From assembly GCA_964458715.1 (NCBI GenBank), contig CAYWJP010000021.1:1-12570 (forward strand): 12,570 nt of DNA, in the 5' to 3' direction. This document shows positions 11,390 through 12,570 of this stretch, one piece after another. Every line of letters starts with the position of its first letter. The first letter of the stretch is position 1. Below the pieces are notes generated by a model. It was given only the letters and a program-made list of their open reading frames with translations. It had not been told where the DNA came from and did no database searches. A program made the translations under genes and the position numbers. The stretch is from UBA2773 sp964458715. GTDB taxonomy: Bacteria; Patescibacteriota; Minisyncoccia; Moranbacterales; DUUL01.

Positions 11390-12364
11390 CTATTGTTGAT
11401 AGATCCAAATTTCTTTATCATTAAATTTTCCTAAAATAACAAATTTCCCCTGAGAAGTGGCAGAGTTGAGCTGGAATTGATCTTTCAGCTCCTGAGAATT
11501 AGCCGGCTTATAAATTGCCGGAACTTCATATTGGGGAATAATTTGTCCCCCAATTCGCTTTACCAATTTCCATTTACTTACTGTTCCTGTTGTTGAAATA
11601 GGAACTTCAACGGCAAAAGCATCAGCAGGAACTGTTGCCCAATCCCATTTAGCTTCCCAGGGATTGTTCGTTGAGCCAGAAAGCCAATCTGGATTGATGA
11701 CGGTTGGCGGTGGTGGAGCAGGTGGCGCTGGCGTTATTGGAGTTGTCATTAAAAGGGCAATTTCCAAATTTTCAGAGAGACTTAAAGTCGTCTGAATTTT
11801 TGACCAATCTCCTAAGAAAAATGAGCTGCTCATAACGTCTCCGGTCGGTCCTTTCTGGAATTGGATGATTTTATATTCATCCAACTTTCCTCCGGTAGAG
11901 TAGGGACCGCAGTAAGCGAATACACCGTTAACATTTTTAGCGGTGCTGTTCTGACCCATCTCTTCTTTCAAGCCGCTATGTAAATTAACGATTGAAATGG
12001 AAGGAGGGACCGGATTTTTTTTCGTGGCAAGTTCTGTTGACTCGACATACCAAATCGCAGCAATATCCCAGGAACCCATGAATTGTTCAAGTAGATTTTT
12101 CCAATCCGGAATGTCCATTTGAACTGGCGCGGTGTTGATGATTACCCCTGTTGATGTTTTTTCTAAAATTTCTATAAAGTAAGTGTCTCCACTTATTTTT
12201 TTGGCCATCACGCCAAAAATCATTTTTGAAGAAGGATCACCTCCTTCCATGTTTTTTAGCAATCCAGCGTAAAGGTTCGATCCTACGATCGCCTGGGCGG
12301 TTCCATTGTTCATGCTAAAAAAAATCAATCCTATTATTAATATTGCAATAAAAAATTTTTTCAT
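11390..12364 (-). CDS. Secreted two-domain protein of unknown function
   Basis: I do not recognise this family. The 324 residues begin with a clear signal peptide: KK, a hydrophobic core (4-18) and a likely cut after AQA at 25. An N-terminal domain (about 26-205) follows, with one Cys (152) and Trp/Tyr-rich segments such as WDIAAIWYVEST. A Pro-rich linker TPITPAPPAPPPPTVINP (208-225) leads to a C-terminal domain (about 226-324) with many Trp and beta-strand-like runs (KFVILGKFNDKEIWIYQQ). No membrane anchor or sorting signal at the end. The frame is open to an ATG at 12442, but the start at 12364 is preferred: it begins the signal peptide and follows GAGGGAG, the only strong Shine-Dalgarno in the window. 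By eye the DNA is less AT-rich than in the neighbouring genes. It is transcribed from a consensus promoter as a single gene. Confidence 0.8.
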   Translation of the reverse strand: MKKFFIAILIIGLIFFSMNNGTAQAIVGSNLYAGLLKNMEGGDPSSKMIFGVMAKKISGDTYFIEILEKTSTGVIINTAPVQMDIPDWKNLLEQFMGSWDIAAIWYVESTELATKKNPVPPSISIVNLHSGLKEEMGQNSTAKNVNGVFAYCGPYSTGGKLDEYKIIQFQKGPTGDVMSSSFFLGDWSKIQTTLSLSENLEIALLMTTPITPAPPAPPPPTVINPDWLSGSTNNPWEAKWDWATVPADAFAVEVPISTTGTVSKWKLVKRIGGQIIPQYEVPAIYKPANSQELKDQFQLNSATSQGKFVILGKFNDKEIWIYQQ

Positions 12365-12365
12365 T

Positions 12366-12384
12366 TCGTTTCTCCCTCTTTTTA
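12366..12384 (-). promoter_or_regulatory. Shine-Dalgarno that sets the start of the secreted protein
   Basis: On the minus strand AAAAGAGGGAGAAACGAA directly precedes the ATG at 12364. GAGGGAG is a good anti-16S match at normal spacing, and no such site precedes the upstream in-frame ATG at 12442. Confidence 0.65.
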
Positions 12385-12479
12385 AATTAATTTTCAACGA
12401 ACTATTTTCTAAAATATCCAATAATTTAAAAGAATAGCTCATTTTTTTAGTTTCTTTTAAATCTTCAATTTAGCTTTAA

Positions 12480-12507
12480 ATTATATCACGAAATAGTTTT
12501 TTGTCAA
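12480..12507 (-). promoter_or_regulatory. Consensus promoter of the secreted protein gene
   Basis: The minus strand has a perfect TTGACA (+ strand 12502-12507), a 16-base spacer and a perfect TATAAT (+ strand 12480-12485), with TGA just before it giving an extended -10. Transcription would start near 12473, leaving a leader of about 110 bases to the preferred ATG at 12364 or 31 bases to the upstream in-frame ATG. Confidence 0.85.
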
Positions 12508-12512
12508 TAGAA

Positions 12513-12535
12513 AAATGTAATGTGTTCATACATTT
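12513..12535. promoter_or_regulatory. Operator-like inverted repeat
   Basis: AAATGTA (12513-12519) and TACATTT (12529-12535) form a perfect 7-bp inverted repeat with a 9-base centre, just upstream of the -35 of the secreted protein gene. The layout suits a dimeric regulator. On the + strand TTCATA (12525-12530) and TAGAAT (12548-12553), 17 bases apart, could be a divergent promoter leading out of the window, with the repeat shared between the two. Confidence 0.4.
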
Positions 12536-12570
12536 GGCACTTTTTGTTAGAATATTTTTTAATCCAATAT

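Noticed and set aside
12365..12442. Longer start of the secreted protein at 12442
   Set aside because: It would bury the signal peptide behind 26 polar residues and has no Shine-Dalgarno, whereas the ATG at 12364 has both. Kept as a possibility in the findings.

Overview
This window looks like a piece of a Patescibacteria (Candidate Phyla Radiation) genome, most likely a Parcubacteria-type lineage. The DNA is AT-rich, almost no gene has a recognisable Shine-Dalgarno sequence, the rpsF-ssb-rpsR cluster is not followed by rplI (ribosomal protein L9, reported missing from many CPR lineages), and the spacers carry many imperfect palindromes. TGA ends the mreC and mrdA reading frames, so the code is the standard bacterial one rather than the TGA=Gly code of Gracilibacteria/Absconditabacteria. 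The lineage is an inference; no rRNA gene is present.

Layout. Bases 1-66 hold the last 21 codons of a + strand gene whose Gly-rich end resembles the C-termini of large surface proteins. A spacer full of inverted repeats and a bidirectional terminator (67-388) separates it from four minus-strand genes. In transcription order these are rpsF (S6 with a 140-residue repeat-bearing tail), ssb, rpsR (zinc-type S18), and then efp behind its own promoter. All three spacers inside or after this cluster hold related palindromic repeats of about 95-120 bp whose central hairpins differ in sequence but still pair. From 3707 the + strand carries proS with a good sigma70-type promoter. It is followed by the shape and wall-growth block mreB-mreC-mreD-mrdA, tightly packed with a 4-base ATGA overlap, and xseB. 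rpmB (minus) has a near-consensus promoter and a clean terminator. It is divergent from a site-2-protease-like M50 membrane protein (+). The window ends with an unrecognised secreted two-domain protein (minus). Of the genes here, only this one has a clear Shine-Dalgarno, and it has a consensus promoter with an operator-like inverted repeat upstream.

How the genes work together. The left half is housekeeping: translation (S6, S18, EF-P, ProRS, L28) and single-strand DNA binding. The middle is the elongasome: MreB filaments, the MreC/MreD membrane linkers and the PBP2 transpeptidase, whose glycosyltransferase partner RodA is not in view. The most unusual content is between the genes and in the RpsF tail. 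There are two families of structured palindromes (one in the S6-SSB-S18 cluster, one at operon boundaries), a widespread ATTCCC-N8-GGGAAT element, and an in-frame repeated hairpin-forming unit encoding NLSTEE motifs. No CRISPR array, transposase, defence locus or complete tRNA was seen.
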